Shown: positions 12,142 to 23,648 of the stretch, one piece after another
Layout: the number at the start of each line of letters is the position of its first letter
Position numbering within the stretch: the first letter of the stretch is position 1
NCBI GenBank assembly: GCA_024345305.1
Contig: BRON01000001.1
Location: forward strand, 2,418,001 to 2,482,000
DNA length: 64,000 nucleotides
Origin: Mrakia gelida
Lineage: Eukaryota > Basidiomycota > Tremellomycetes > Cystofilobasidiales > Mrakiaceae
Reading direction: 5' to 3'
Made by a program: the position numbers and the translations under genes
The notes under the pieces: generated by a model
The model's input: the letters and a program-made list of their open reading frames with translations, nothing else
Told to the model about the DNA's origin: nothing
Databases searched by the model: none

Positions 12142-12724
12142 TGCTGGCTAGGGGAGCGGGAGAGAGAGGGAGTTGATGCTAAGAGATGAGAGTGGGGGAG
12201 GTGAAGCTAGCTGAGCTGAGGTGAAGAGCTGGAGGAAAAAGGAACCGAGGGGAGGGAGGGAAGGGGAGAGGGAAGGAAGGGAAGCTCAACAACGAAGGTC
12301 AGCTCGCTTTCTCTCCTCCTTCTCTTCTTCCAGCGACAACAAAGATATCGAAACTCACACGAGTTGATGGCAGTGCCAGAAGAGTGGTAAGAGAGAGAGT
12401 CGAAAGGTTTGAGCGAGTCGTGGTTTGAGAACCAACGAGAACGCAAGCAAGCAAGGACGGAAAGCCAGCGAAATCGACAAGCGAGACCGGCTGCCTCGTC
12501 GAGGCTGCCTAGGAACAGCCTTCTCTTCTTCTCAGCACCTCTACCTACTAACCCAACTCTACTGCTGAGTTTCTAGTAGTTTGAGAGATTTCTCTCTCTT
12601 TAAGAAAACCTCGAGGTTGGAAACTCGATTCGCTCGCTCGCTCTCTTTCGCGACGCGTCCCTCCTCTCACTCTCCTGCCCTTTCCTCTTTTTTGAGTGGT
12701 GTCCCATCAATCCAAAAACAAAAT
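12142..12724. other. Upstream region of the MFS gene
   Basis: This stretch separates the MFS start from the RRG9-like stop. It is purine-rich on the + strand near 12200-12300 and has a GACGCGTC octamer at about 12651-12658. No frame with coding character was seen. Confidence 0.4.
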
Positions 12725-15700
12725 CTAGCCAAACAACGAGTCCACATCCGTCCCTTCTCCTCCTTTCGGCTTCGACTCCCCCCTTCCCTTCGACTTCGAG
12801 CTCCCCCACGTCCCTCCCGATCCTGCTCCCTCCCTCTTCTCCCACCTCGGCGTCGAACCGAACCCAAAGTCCGTACTCCCTTTCCCACTCGATCCATCCC
12901 GACTGGTCCTCGACGACGGTGGGGAGGAGGAGGAGGAGGAGGAAGAAGGGGTCTGTCGAGGAAGAGCGCTCGCTCCAGTCCACTTCGCGTCCCTCGCAGC
13001 GTCGCGCATTCGACCGAAGGACAACGACGATGTTGGTTGTTTTGTTGAGGATGAGGAAGAGGAGGAGAAGGGTGAAAGAGGGGAGGAGGAGGAGGAAGAG
13101 GAGGAGGGTAGTGGTTCGTCCGACGAGAAGGCCGACGAGGGAGGAGGAGGGGGTGGTGCTGAAAGGGAAGTATCGAAGACGCGAAGTTTGTTGGCTCTTC
13201 GTTCCTCGAGGATTTTCCGAGTTCGTTCGATGGTTGCTCGAGCGGCGGCGGCTTGGGATTCGAACTTCTGACGAGCGTCGGGGGAGGGAGTGGCAGGGGC
13301 GATGATCCAAGGTGAGGGGTCTGCGACTCGCGCGTCGTGGCGGCGTCGAGGAGGGGAGGAGGTGGGAGGGGTGGTGGTGAGATCTTCGGAGGGTGGTGAT
13401 GGTGGTGGTATGGTCGATGATCGTCCGAAAGGAGTGTTGCTCGTCTTCGTCAACAAGCTCTTCCTCCTTCCCTTCGTCGACGGCGGCGACGATTGCGCCT
13501 CTCCTCCCTCTCCCTGCTCCTGCAGAGCCATCGTCCTCAAAAACTCCTTCTCCTGCGACTGCGTCGTCGCCTCGAACTCCTTCCCACCCGACATGTACCA
13601 CTCCTCCTCGTCCACCTCGTCGATATCCCCGAACGGATCATCCTCGCTCAGCTTCTTCCTCCCGGCCCTCCCACCTCTCCCACTCAACTCCCCTCCATTC
13701 CTGTTGAATCCGAGCTCGAACTCCCCACCTCCACTCATCGCCATGCTCAACGCATCCTCCTCAAGCGAGTTCTTCCCACCCTCCTCCAACCCTCGTCCTC
13801 CTCCTTCACTTCCTCCCACCTCCCACTCCCACTCGTCCTTCTCCTGCCACTTGGACTTCAAGATCCTCCTCACAGCCTCAGGGTTCAGCCCAAACTGCTC
13901 CGCGAGACTCTTCATATGGTACTTCTTCGGATCCTCCTTCGCGAGCGCTCTCATCTCGTCCATCTTGTCCCTCGAGACCTTGTACGTCGGTTTCCAGTGG
14001 GTCGTGCCGTCGCCGTTGAGCTCGAAGGCCTGCTTGAGGTGGGCTGCTTTCCGAAGGGACCAGGCGGGTAGGGTGACGTCGGGACTGCGAGGAGCTCCTT
14101 TGAAGAACACGGGAGGAGGGGCTGGGGCGGGGGGAGGGGTGAGAGAGGGAGGGAGAGGCGCGTCGTAGGACCAGGGTTGGAGGAGAGGGTCGGAGGAGAC
14201 GTAAGGGGAGGTTCCGGTGGAGGAGTCGGAGGATGAGACTTCGGTGTAGCGGTTGGTGGGGTCGTTGGGGTCGAATGTGGGCGAGGAGATGGCGGAGGAG
14301 GAGGAAGAGAAGGAGGAGGCGACGAGGTTGGAGGAGGAGGGGTTGTGGAGGGTGAGGCTGGGATGAGGGATCTCCCGAACTCTCCTCGAAGGCGAAGGTA
14401 GCGGCGAAGGATCTCCTCTCCTCTTCTTGCCCATGAAAGGAGTCGGTTCATCTGCAGCTTTCCAAGCTGACCCTACCTCCTGCGCCTTGATCCTCGACTC
14501 CTCGATTCCTCGCCATTCCGACGTGACGATCCTCGGTGGGAGCGCTGCGACTCTTGGACTGATGAGAGAAGAGGACTGCTGCTGAGCCTGGACCTGTTGA
14601 GGGTTGGTAGTCTTGTCCCAGGAGTGAGGATCGAAGTTGGGAATGATCCTGTTGGCTGGAACGATGGAGGAAGGAATCACGTCGCCTGGGATGGGAGCGA
14701 AGTTGAAGCCGGACGAGTAGGGTTGAGGGGAAGGGAAGAAGGCTTGGTTTTTGTCGAGGGAAGCGAGGACTACGGGGTCGATGTCTGAGGATGTGAAGTT
14801 GTCGACGGAGACTGAGATGTCCGAGTTCCTGAAGGAGGAGGAATCGTTCCAAGCTGCTGATTCCGCGTCGTCCTCCGAGATCGAGTTAGGATCGACGCCG
14901 TCGTCTCGACCTCCGTTCCTCTGGAAGCGAGAGTGAGCGGTGTCGGAACCGTGGCTGCTGAGACCGTAGGAGGTGTTGGTAGGTCCTGTTGGAAGGTAGG
15001 CTCTCCTCTTCTGGTGGTCGTCGATGAACTCGGACGGAGGGAGCTCTTCTCCTTCGACCGTCCCTCGAAGGACGGGTCCTTCGAACGTTGCGACCTTGGA
15101 GGCATGACGAAGAGACCCTGAGGGTGCAGAGTATCGAGGGGTAGCGGGAGGAGAGTCTCGTTGGAATCCTCCAGAGGTGAAGGCTTCGGGAAAAGGAAGG
15201 GAGGAAGGAGAGGTTTGGTGAGCTCGAGTTTTTTGAACGAGCCTTCAGAAGAATTCAAAGACATCAAAGAGATCGAGGGCTCACAAGTTGCTGGCTTGAA
15301 TCCTGGAGCATCGATCCTTTCGAATCCGTATCCAGTTGGAGGTTGACGAGAGGAAGGGGGAGGGAGGGAGGAAGAGTTGGAGTTGGGTGCTGAGAGGGAA
15401 GGGTGGGAGGGTGGAGACTGGAGCATCTGACTCCTTTGCTGAGCTTGTTCGATGGCGAGGTATACTTTCGGATCCGATGCTGTTCCTGAACCTGGACCGT
15501 ATGGAGCTTGTTTAGGAGGTTGACGAGCTGGACTGGGAGTGAACTCCTTCTTGACGAATCCGTGAGAGAAGGTGATCTCCTGCTGGTGCTTCCAGAGCTT
15601 CGGCTTGGGAGCCTCCTCCCTTGTTCTCGGAGTGGAGAGCGACGAAGAACGAGGACCGGAGGAAGATGGAAGACCGTAGCCAGATCGAGGAGGGGGCGAC

Positions 15701-15873
15701 CGAGAGGGAGGGCGGGACCCAGGCGAAGGTCTCGAGCTCAACGACCGACGGGAGGAGGAGGAGGAGGAAGGGAGGAGGAGGGAGGAAGTCGAAGGTCGTC
15801 CTGCTAGAGGAAGCGAGCAAGAGCAAGCCGAACGTGATAGGAGAAGGGAGGAAGAGGAGGGGAGGCGAAGCAT
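12725..15873 (-). CDS. RRG9: RRG9/neugrin-domain mitochondrial protein
   Basis: Two exons, 15873-15285 and 15183-12725, give about 1015 residues. The N-terminus (MLRLPSSSSLLLSRSACS) is rich in Arg, Ser and Leu and lacks acidic residues, as in mitochondrial presequences. The recognisable domain lies at about residues 590-645: THWKPTYKVSRDKMDEM, then KKYHMKSLAEQFGLNPEAV and RRILKSKW. This matches the helix-turn-helix-like core of Rrg9/neugrin proteins, which are needed for mitochondrial genome maintenance (yeast) or mitoribosome assembly (human neugrin). Yeast Rrg9 is only about 200 residues; here long Ser/Pro/Gly-rich, probably disordered arms flank the domain on both sides. Several large out-of-frame ORFs on both strands within this span are shadows of its low-complexity coding. 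Confidence 0.8.
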
Positions 15874-16469
15874 CGTGAAGGAGGGAGGGTGGGAGGAGTC
15901 GCCGGGCTAGTTTCTTAAAGGAGGGAAGGAGGAGGAAGGAAAGGACGAGCTCAACAAAAAGTTCTGCGCAGACGTCGTCGAGCGACCCTTCCTCTTGCAT
16001 TTCTTCTCTCGTTCACTCAAACATGCTCTCATCCTCAACGAAGAGGACCTTGAACGAGTCTTGATGCTGACGTGAAGAGAAAATGCAATGGAGGCGCCGA
16101 GGCGGGCAACGCTCCGGTTTTTGCTCGTCGTTCTGCTTCTCTCGTTAAATCTGACGACGCCTCTCTCCCCTCTTCTTTCTGATTTTGCTCGGATACTATC
16201 CTTTAAAGTTTTCAATCGACGTTGAACCAAGTTTACAGACCAACGTCAAAGGATGAACGTTTCTCGACCCGGGGTTTCGACGCGTCGCGTCTTCTCCTTC
16301 TCCTCCCTCCCCTTCGACTCCTCGCTGCTCTCCCATTTCTTTCTTCCGACTCAGTAAAAGTAGATGATCCACATTATATTGTAGAAGATACGGGCGCAGA
16401 ACAAAACAAAACAAAACATAACGGAACGAAAGGCCTAAAACGCGTCGTGGTGGACCAGTCTAGTTTGAT
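15874..16469. other. Spacer upstream of the RRG9-like gene
   Basis: The region lies between the RRG9-like start and the UNC93-like stop, both on the - strand. It includes an AT-richer patch at 16360-16440 near the 3' end of the UNC93-like gene, with repeats of AAAACA. GACGCGTC occurs once near 16278. No gene was seen. Confidence 0.4.
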
Positions 16470-19115
16470 CTACTGAGGACCCAAAGCGAACCCCTTCCCC
16501 TCAGCAGCTACCATCTCTCTCACTCTCACCACCACCTCTTCCCTTTCCTCCTCTTCGTCGTCCAAAACCTCTTCAGGCTTCTCCTTCTTGTCGTACCCCC
16601 CAGCCAGCGAAACCCCGATCTTGTTGATGCAGAACCATCCGAGAGGGAACGAGAGACCGAAGAACCCGACGTCGATTCCGAGCGGGATGAGATGGGACAT
16701 AGCCTTGTTGCTTGTGATCCCGTATCCGACCGCAGATCCAGCAGACTCGAGTGCGCGAAGGATAGAAGAGAGTCGTCCGACGTCGCCTCCCTCGCCGTGA
16801 CTGATCGCGCCGATGTAGAAGTAGAGCACGTTTTGGAGGACGCTGGGGAACGAGCGAAGGGTCAGTATGAGGGGGGTGGAAAGACGCGAGTAGAGAACTC
16901 ACGAGGTGTTCATAGCGAAGAGGACGTAAAGGATCCAGGCGCGCGAGAAGGAGGTACCGTTAGACCAGTCGAGGGTTCCGGGTTTGTGAGCTGAGAACTC
17001 GGACTGGATGACGAGGGACCAGATCCAGGAGGCGAGACCGAGAGCGGCCATGAGGAGATAGGAGGCTCGAGCTCTAGTTTTGAGGGTGAAGCGCTGGAGA
17101 AAACGAGAAGAACAACGAACGAACGGCGACGCGAAGCGGGATGAGCTTTGGGTCAGGGGAAGACGGAAGAAAAAGAGAGACAGAACGAACGGTAGAGTCG
17201 AGGAATGCACCCACTGCGAAGTTGGCGAGGATTCCGGTGATGGCTGTGACGAGGGAAGCGACGGCTCTTTGGAAAAGGAATGAAGAAGAAGAGACGCGTC
17301 AGTTCGGGCGAGGTCGAGTCGAGTCGAGTCGCGTCGAGGCTGAGCGAAGGGGATGAAGCTCACCGAGCTCGAACAGAGATGTAGAGAGCGAGGAAAGTGG
17401 AGTGGTATGGTCCCATAGTGCTGGAGTAGAAGGCCATGGGAGCACTGACGAGAGAAGAACGAAGGGAAGGTCAGCGATGTGTCGACTCGAAGAGGAAGAG
17501 GGCGAGTTCAAAGAGTCCGACGACCCAATTGAGGAGAAGAGAGCGAGACTCAACACTCACAGGAAGAGGACCTCTCGTCGACGGAAGACCTTGTAGATCT
17601 CGACCAGCTCCTTCTTGAATCCAAACTTGCTCGATCCAACAACGACCTTCGTTCCGTACGTTCTTTGGATCTTGTGAGGCTCGGAGAGGAGGAGGGCGAA
17701 GAATGGAGCGATTGCGCTCAGAGCTATGAAGCAAAGGTAAGTCGACGGGCTTAGAGGAGTTGAAATGATGACAGTCATCTCGGGCGATGAAGAAGGGTGA
17801 GGGAGAGCGAGCTCACGAGACGGATCCAGCTCCAGACGGCCTCGAGTTCAAAGCGACGTTGATGCAGCCTCCCAGGACCTGTCCACCGCTCTTGAAGGCT
17901 AACCAAATCGAGAGGTACAAGCCTCTACGCTTGGCTTCGGGATATCCGAGGATAATAGCACTGTAGGGACCACGGGTGGGGTCAGAACACGCGCCGTCGT
18001 GAGCGAGAGACGAGCACAATAACCGCTTCCAGAGCACAAGAAACGCTTCCTCTCACCCTTCGACAGACCAGAAGATACCGGCAGAGATACCACAGGTAGC
18101 TGCTCCGAAGAGGACGAGCCATACGGTTCCAAAGAGCTGAGGGAGAAAAGAGCGGGAGTCAGCGACGCGTCTCGACGCCGAGCTCACGAAATGAAGAGAG
18201 AAGTACGAACCTTGTTGGTGTAGAGACCGGCGAGGTACGTTGTGTAGCCAAGGGTCCCGATGACGAGAGCCCACTTCATACCGAATCCTGCGAGAGAGGA
18301 AAATGGGAGAGCAAGAGGGTCGATCAGCGTCGACGTCGAATGGATAGATATCAGCGAGGCCAGCTCGTTCTCGAAGGGGGGGTTGGGACGAACGGTTAGA
18401 CACAGTCGTACCGAGCGTGCAAAAGAAGACCATGAGTCCGAAGACGAGAGCGTTGGCGGCGTTTCTGGAGGGGAGAAGCGAGCGGGACGAGGTCAGCTTC
18501 GATGGAACGAAAGAACGTCCAATCACCACAGATACGAAGCTCTACTCACGCGAGGTAAGGCTCTTGAGCTCCTCCAGCTCCACTGTAGAATCCGAAGAGG
18601 CGAGACGGACGAGGAGACGGTGCGAGCAGAAGGGTTGAAGGAGGAAAGAAGGAGTCGAAGAGGTCAGCCGAACGTCGAGTTGTGGAAAGAGGAAGCAAGA
18701 AGGGAAGGTGTATAGAAGAAAGAGGAGGTTCAAACTTGCGTACTATTCGCGGCATTGAATAGGCCAGGCTGCAAGAGAGAAGACAAAGAGGTCAGAAGTG
18801 AAGGGAGGGAGCGGGAGTGGGAGGGAGAAAATCTCGAGCGAGAGCGTCTCGCTTCGCTCTCTTCTTCCACTCAGGACCTCGCGTTCAGACGAGAGCGGAG
18901 TGTGGGTCTGAATGGAGAGTAGTATAATAAAAATGAGGACGTACTGCGAGAAACGAGCAAATTCCCACCACTCCAGCTGAGAAGATTGTCCCACGAAAGA
19001 AGGATGTTTTGGCGAGGTGGTTGACTCCCGCTCCTTCGAGTGTGCTCGGAGCGACGACGGCATCTTTCTCGTCAGCCGACGACCGAGGTGAGGATTCTTG
19101 AGAGTTGGGAGACAT
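16470..19115 (-). CDS. UNC93-like (DUF895) multi-pass membrane protein
   Basis: Read from ATG at 19115 to TAG at 16470 with roughly ten introns. A hydrophilic N-terminus of about 40 residues precedes a chain of hydrophobic segments: GTIFSAGVVGICSFLA, ANALVFGLMVFFCTLG, WALVIGTLGYTTYLAGLY, LFGAATCGISAGIFWSVEG, a run containing GYPEAKRRGLYLSIWLAFK, and YLCFIALSAIAPFFALLL. The motif in which SAGIFWSVEGAI is followed by GYP-x-x-x-x-R-G-x-Y and FK-GG is typical of fungal UNC93-like proteins of the MFS fold. The C-terminal tail is acidic (EEVLDDEEEE). Family members regulate ion channels or traffic receptors in animals; the fungal role is undefined. Introns carry GACGCGTC at 17293 and 18164. Confidence 0.85.
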
Positions 19116-20144
19116 CTGCTGACGAGAAGGAAGGATAGGGAGGGAGGGAGGAAGGAGGGTCGAGATGATGGTCGAAGGGGAAGAAAGGAGAAGCGAAAAA
19201 AATAGATTGCCTTTGGTCGGAAAGCCCGCCAGGTACCAGTAGGAGAGATGGCTAGATGGCAGCGAAGCACGTCAGGAGGTGAGGTGAAGCACGTCTTGAG
19301 GAGGGAGATAAGGAGTGGGGATGTGGGAGATTGTCAACGACGAGAAAGCTCGCGCTCTTCAACAGGTCACCGTGTCGACGATCTTGTACTGATCTTGAGA
19401 GCAGATCTGCAGCTTCCAAGTCGAATCGAAGAGATCTGCATTCCCGGAAGCCTGAACAAGAGCTCGTAAAAAAGCCGAGAAGGGAAGGAGGAGTCAGGGA
19501 CGCGTCAAGAGAGATCGGGATGAAGAAGGGAGGGAGGGAAAGTGCGAAGACGCCTTGGCTGACCTTTTGCTTCTGTGCTAACTATAGAACAGGAATCTTC
19601 AACTGCCAGGGCCAGAAGCTTCGGAGTCATTCTGGCGATGTCAGCTCGTCTGGATAAGGAGGGAGGAGGACGAAGGTGCTTGGTCTGCTCATCAACTCCA
19701 AGGTTCAGATGAGAGAACGAGCTACGGCTACCGACACCAACAGCACGCGAGAGGAGGTGGCCCGAGAACGAGCTCGTGTCCGTGAGAAATCCGAGAGGGG
19801 AGGAGTCGAGGTGCACGAGCGAACGGAGGGGAGGAAGGGAGGAAGGAGGGAAAGGAGTGAGCTCGACCTCAGTCCCTCCGTCGAGTTTCGTTGACGGTTT
19901 GAAGTCCTACTCTGTGAGTTTATCCAGGTCTCTGGCTCCCAGCTCCTGGGGATGACCTTGCTCGATGAAGACGTTCCAAAGGTGAGGCTGGCGGTTTGAG
20001 GGTGAGCAGAAGCACGAGGACAACTTTCAAGTTGAGCTTTGAACTTTCAGAGGAGGAGCTCGTGAGTCCAATCTCCCTCAACCGCATCTTGCTCAGATTC
20101 ACACAGGTCCAAATCGTACACATCCATACTCTCCATCGACGCTC
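19116..20144. other. Spacer with unresolved coding-like fragments
   Basis: About 1 kb without a gene I can defend. On the + strand, an intron-like sequence ends at about 19593 with a strong CTAAC branch site and an ACAG acceptor, and a segment near 19925-20120 reads QLLGMTLLDEDVPK, a possible intron, then EEELVSPISLNRILLRF. A small intron-rich + strand gene is possible, but I found no consistent frame from a start to a stop. Confidence 0.3.
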
Positions 20145-20820
20145 TCAAAGACTACCGCCCACCCCCTTCCTCCCTCCTGCAACTCTCGACCCCTTCGTCT
20201 CTGCTTCTCCACCGACCTTCCTTCCGTGATCCCCTCCTCCTTCTCCTCCTCTTCCTGCCACCAAACCCAGCGCACCGCCAGGCCCAGCCGAAAGCGTCGC
20301 TCTCCGATGGAAAGGACTCCTCTCGGACGTCAACAACGGCGACTTCAACAGCGACGGAGGGATTGGGCAAGTCGGGGGGTCGTGGAGGAAGGAGGTGGGA
20401 GTGGGAGGACCTGTCGAGGCGGAACGTTTCGTAGAGGGGAGGGACTGATGGCGGCGGACTGTGAAGAGGAGTGGTAGAAGAAGAGGTGAGTACAAGCTTA
20501 CCTTGGTCTGAGCTTCGAAGGGAGGGAAGAGACTCACGAGGAGGTCTCACAATGGACGGCGAAGGAGGAAGTCTCGTCGACGTTCTCCTCCTTGGGAACG
20601 TCGTCGCTTGAGCTGGAGGTTCTTCGCTGAACGAGGTCCGCGTGGACGAGGAGGTGGTGGTGGTAGACCAGAAGAAGGAGGAGCTGGTGGGAGAGGTGGT
20701 GGGTGTGGCTTCGGAGAAGCTCGAGCGAGGGGAGATGCAGACTTCGCGAGGGCTGACGAGAGGAGGGGGAGGGAGGAGGGAGGAGGAGGGGATGGCATCT
20801 AGGCTTGGAGCGAAGAGCAT
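20145..20820 (-). CDS. Ser/Pro-rich protein of unknown function
   Basis: Two exons, 20820-20502 and 20458-20145, joined by a 43-base intron with a GTAAGC donor and a TTCACAG acceptor. The frame is kept and gives about 210 residues. The protein is dominated by Ser, Pro and Thr up to about residue 150, then becomes Gly/Arg/Lys-rich towards the C-terminus. No domain, signal peptide or membrane segment is visible. It is probably disordered. The short intron and the consistent frame on both sides support it as real. Confidence 0.5.
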
Positions 20821-21318
20821 CTTTGCGCTTTCCTTTGGATGAGATGACGGTCCGATGCTGGGTGATGGTTTCGCACAAACAAAGAGAGAGGTAGGAGGGT
20901 GGCGAAGATGGAAAAGGCGAGAGAGGTGTTCAAACTGAAGGGAGGCGCGTCGGTCATTGGAGCTCAGACCTCGATTCTCGACGAGGTTAGGAGGAACCTA
21001 TCGAGCTAAGCGATGCTTCCGATAGTCAGAGCGTCTGAGTCAGGCGTCTTCGAAAGACACACTACGGCCAGCTCGAACCGTGACGCAACTCGAGGAGAGA
21101 GGAGAGAGGAGGGCGTGAACGAGACATGGGATTAACAAGAGAGATGTAAACTACAGGTGTTGTAGGGGTGGTACGGAACAGGGTCGTAAAAGTGGGTTGG
21201 GTGTGGTGATACAAGCAAAGCAAGTGGTGGAAGAATGAAAGGGATACAGCGAAGAACGAACGAAAGGTGAAGATGGAAGGTGGGTTGGGTGAGTGATTAT
21301 GGAGGGAGAGGGTCGTTT
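20821..21318. other. Spacer, no gene seen
   Basis: It lies between the Ser/Pro-rich gene start and the stop of the first SUR7/PalI-like gene, both on the - strand. The region 21090-21300 is AT-richer than average and suits a 3' UTR. No coding frame or RNA gene is supported. Confidence 0.4.
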
Positions 21319-22670
21319 TCAAGCGAGGTAGAACAACGATGGAGTTTTGGTTCGGGTGTGGTTGGATCGGAAGGGTGAGTAGGTTGGTGTGGTAGTTCTG
21401 TGATAGCGAGTGAAAAGCGAGTCAGCGTCGGAGAAGGAAGGAGAAAAGAGGGAGAGGAGGAGAGTTCGACGCGACTGACCTTCGATCCTCGATGGCGATT
21501 TCATCGAACTCGTCCTCCTCCACAACCATATCCAGCACGATCCAGGGCTTCTCCGATCGCTGCTCGGTCCAGACGACGAAGGATTGGGTGGTGGGAGACT
21601 CGATTTCCTCTTCGTCGTCGAGGTCTTTCATCGAGAGGGCGACCGATCTAAGCGACGCGTCGAGAACAGTTTTGAGGTCAGCTTCGTTCGTCTCGATCTT
21701 CCTCTCACGAACACGAAGACGAAGGAGCGTGGTACTCACGGCTTGGATCTGTTCCACGAGAACCTTCCACCAAAGACCAACAAGAACCCAGCGATGAAGA
21801 TGAGAAAAGTTCCAATCCCAGGTGTCAAGAGTCGTCCTCCGTAATCCATTTCCTCTCCTCCCGTCCGTTCTGGATCGAGGTATTCGCGAATGAGGACGCC
21901 ATAAGGGTAGAGGAGAGAGAAACCGAGGATCAAAGTCTGTTGAGGAAACGGAAGACGGAAGGCGGAGAAAGAAAGTTGGGAAGGGAAGGGAGAGTCATCA
22001 GTTTTCGGCTCGGAAGGGGAGGACAAGTAGAGGTGAGCTCACGGATGCGAAACAAGCAGCTCCTCCCAGATATCCAGCGAGCCTGGCCCAGTTCTTCGCT
22101 CGAGACTGGCCTCGACGGAAAGTCCTTGGTGTTTGAGAAAGCTGGCCGAAGAGGAGGTAGGAGTTGAGAAGGTGCTGGGTCGAGGATGCGAGGAAAGCGA
22201 GGAGGAGGAGGGCGTAGAGGCTAAGGGTGTGACGTCGCGAAGGGAGGACGGTTGAGAGATGTTGAGGCGAGAGATGGGATGGGTTCGGTGGGCGAGACGT
22301 AGCGAAGGGAGACTGGAAGGTGCAAGGTCTATCAGAAGAGAGAACGAGAGGGAGAAGGGTTTGAGTCAGCTTCGACAACGCTTCAGCGGCCCTTGCCGTG
22401 AGCTTCTGCATCAGCCGTCCCCCTCCCTCTCGCCACACGACCTCCAGTTGCCCTTCAAATTTTCAGAGGAAGGTCGACTTACCCATCCTGGATGCATCCT
22501 CCCCACAATCCGACTCCGATGGTAGAGATGGTACCGTCCGGAAGGCGAAGATCGAGGTCGAGGAGGGAAATGGGAAGGACTGGTGAGCTCGCGAGAGCGA
22601 GGAGGGTGAGGAAGGTTGAGGCGAGAGAAGATAGAAGCGGGAGCGAGGAGGGAGTAGTAGGGGTATCCAT
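21319..22670 (-). CDS. SUR7/PalI-like four-TM membrane protein (copy 1)
   Basis: Five exons: 22670-22483, 22328-22043, 21936-21740, 21647-21480 and 21397-21319, giving about 305 residues with consistent phases. TM1 is near residues 8-35 (LASTFLTLLALASSPVLPIS). The extracellular loop contains GVGLWGGCIQDGPCTF, the G-x-W-G-x-C…C pattern of fungal SUR7/PalI proteins. Three more hydrophobic segments follow (LYALLLLAFLASSTQHLLN; GGAACFAS joined to TLILGFSLLYPYGVL; IGTFLIFIAGFLLVFGG). The tail is acidic and cytosolic by inference. SUR7-family proteins organise plasma-membrane eisosome domains, and PalI acts in ambient pH sensing; which role applies here is unknown. A second copy lies at 48.0-49.2 kb. 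Confidence 0.8.
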
Positions 22671-23123
22671 GTCCGCTCCAAGATCGAAAGAATGAAGAGG
22701 GATGTCGAAGGAGGAGGAGGGGATTCCCGAGCTCGTGATGGTTGAAGGGTGAGACGACCAAGGGAAAAAGAAGAGAAGGGAAATGAGAGAAGGGAGACTC
22801 ATCGAGTTTGGGTGCTCCCGGCTCCCATTCCTCCAGATGATGACCGAGCAAGGAGACCCAAGAATCAAATTTTCTGAGCTCCCTCGGATGCTCTGTAGGA
22901 CAACGTATACCTAAGGAACCAAATCGGGCGCTAGATCTGAGGACAAGACCGCAAAATTTGACCCAGATGGGACGGAAAGAAACGACCTCGGTGACTCCTG
23001 CTTGTTGACCTCTTCCTCTCTCTTCCTCTCTCTTCCTCTCTCCCTTCACTTCGCTCATCGACTTGACCGAAACAAACTCGTCGATAACGGCTCCCCCTTC
23101 ATTTGACCCCACTTCTACTCGTC
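22671..23123. other. Upstream region of the SUR7/PalI-like gene
   Basis: No gene was assigned. An open - strand frame continues upstream from the first SUR7/PalI-like exon but lacks coding character. It carries the tandem repeat at 23011-23040. Confidence 0.35.
23011..23040. repeat. Three perfect copies of a 10-bp pyrimidine repeat
   Basis: The unit TCTTCCTCTC is repeated three times head to tail without mismatch. It lies between the SUR7/PalI-like gene start and the next locus, so a promoter role is possible but untested. Confidence 0.9.
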
Positions 23124-23648
23124 ATGCACACCGCTCGCGTGCATGAGGGGGAACTCGTCTCGCTTCCCTCTCACCTCGTTCGACTCGACGCGTCTCAACT
23201 GCTGCCTAACCCGCAGACTTTCCTTTCCTTGGTAGCGATGTCTTCCAAGCCATCGAACCACTCGCGTTCATGAGAGCCATTCGAACATTCGAGACCACGA
23301 CGGAGTGCGTCGAGTGGTGAAAGTGAGCCGAGAAGCTAGCGAGCCAGAAATCGTACCACCCCTCCCTGGCGAAATCGACGCGACGGCCGCTGCCTCAACT
23401 CCTCCTGGAGGGGTTCTGATGAAATCGAGAATGAAGAAGAGGTGAGAAAAAGTCGTATCATAGCAGGTCGTAAAGATCGTATCAGTCTGGGAGGGCTCCC
23501 TCCCCAACGAAAGTCGTTCGCTTCGCTTCGTTCTCGACGCGTCCGGCCAGCCGTCTTCCACACTCGTCCGAGCCGATCCGCTAGTTCCCACCTCGTGTGT
23601 AGCTACTCAAAGAAGGAGGAAGGAGTGAAGGCGGTGGTAGTTGGTTGA
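23124..23648 (+). CDS. Candidate small gene overlapping a regulator's 3' end
   Basis: Low-confidence model. ATG at 23124 begins a 15-nt first exon, a possible intron runs to a TAG acceptor near 23238 (it has GACGCGTC and a CTAAC branch site), and a second exon to about 23436 encodes SREASEPEIVPPLPGEIDA and VLMKSRMKKR, whose codon use looks genuine. A further intron with another GACGCGTC would lead to a short exon ending at 23648. That end is antisense to the last exon of the Zn2Cys6 gene on the - strand. No domain is recognised. The middle exon is the best supported part. Confidence 0.25.

Noticed and set aside
13246..13276. A GATTCGAAC string resembling a tRNA T-loop
   Set aside because: No acceptor stem, D-loop or anticodon stem could be folded around it, and it lies inside coding sequence.
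12600..13601. A 333-codon - strand frame and a 292-codon + strand frame (13290-14168)
   Set aside because: Both overlap the well-supported RRG9-like exon and follow from its repetitive Ser/Pro/Gly codons.
9062..19115. Idea of a secondary-metabolite or resistance cluster formed by the aldo/keto reductase, MFS and UNC93-like genes
   Set aside because: No core biosynthetic enzyme is present, and an unrelated mitochondrial gene lies among them. Same-strand order alone is weak evidence.
22411..23112. A 233-codon - strand frame upstream of SUR7/PalI-like copy 1
   Set aside because: The part after 22670 is the real first exon read in another frame, and the rest lacks coding character; a promoter and leader explain it better.
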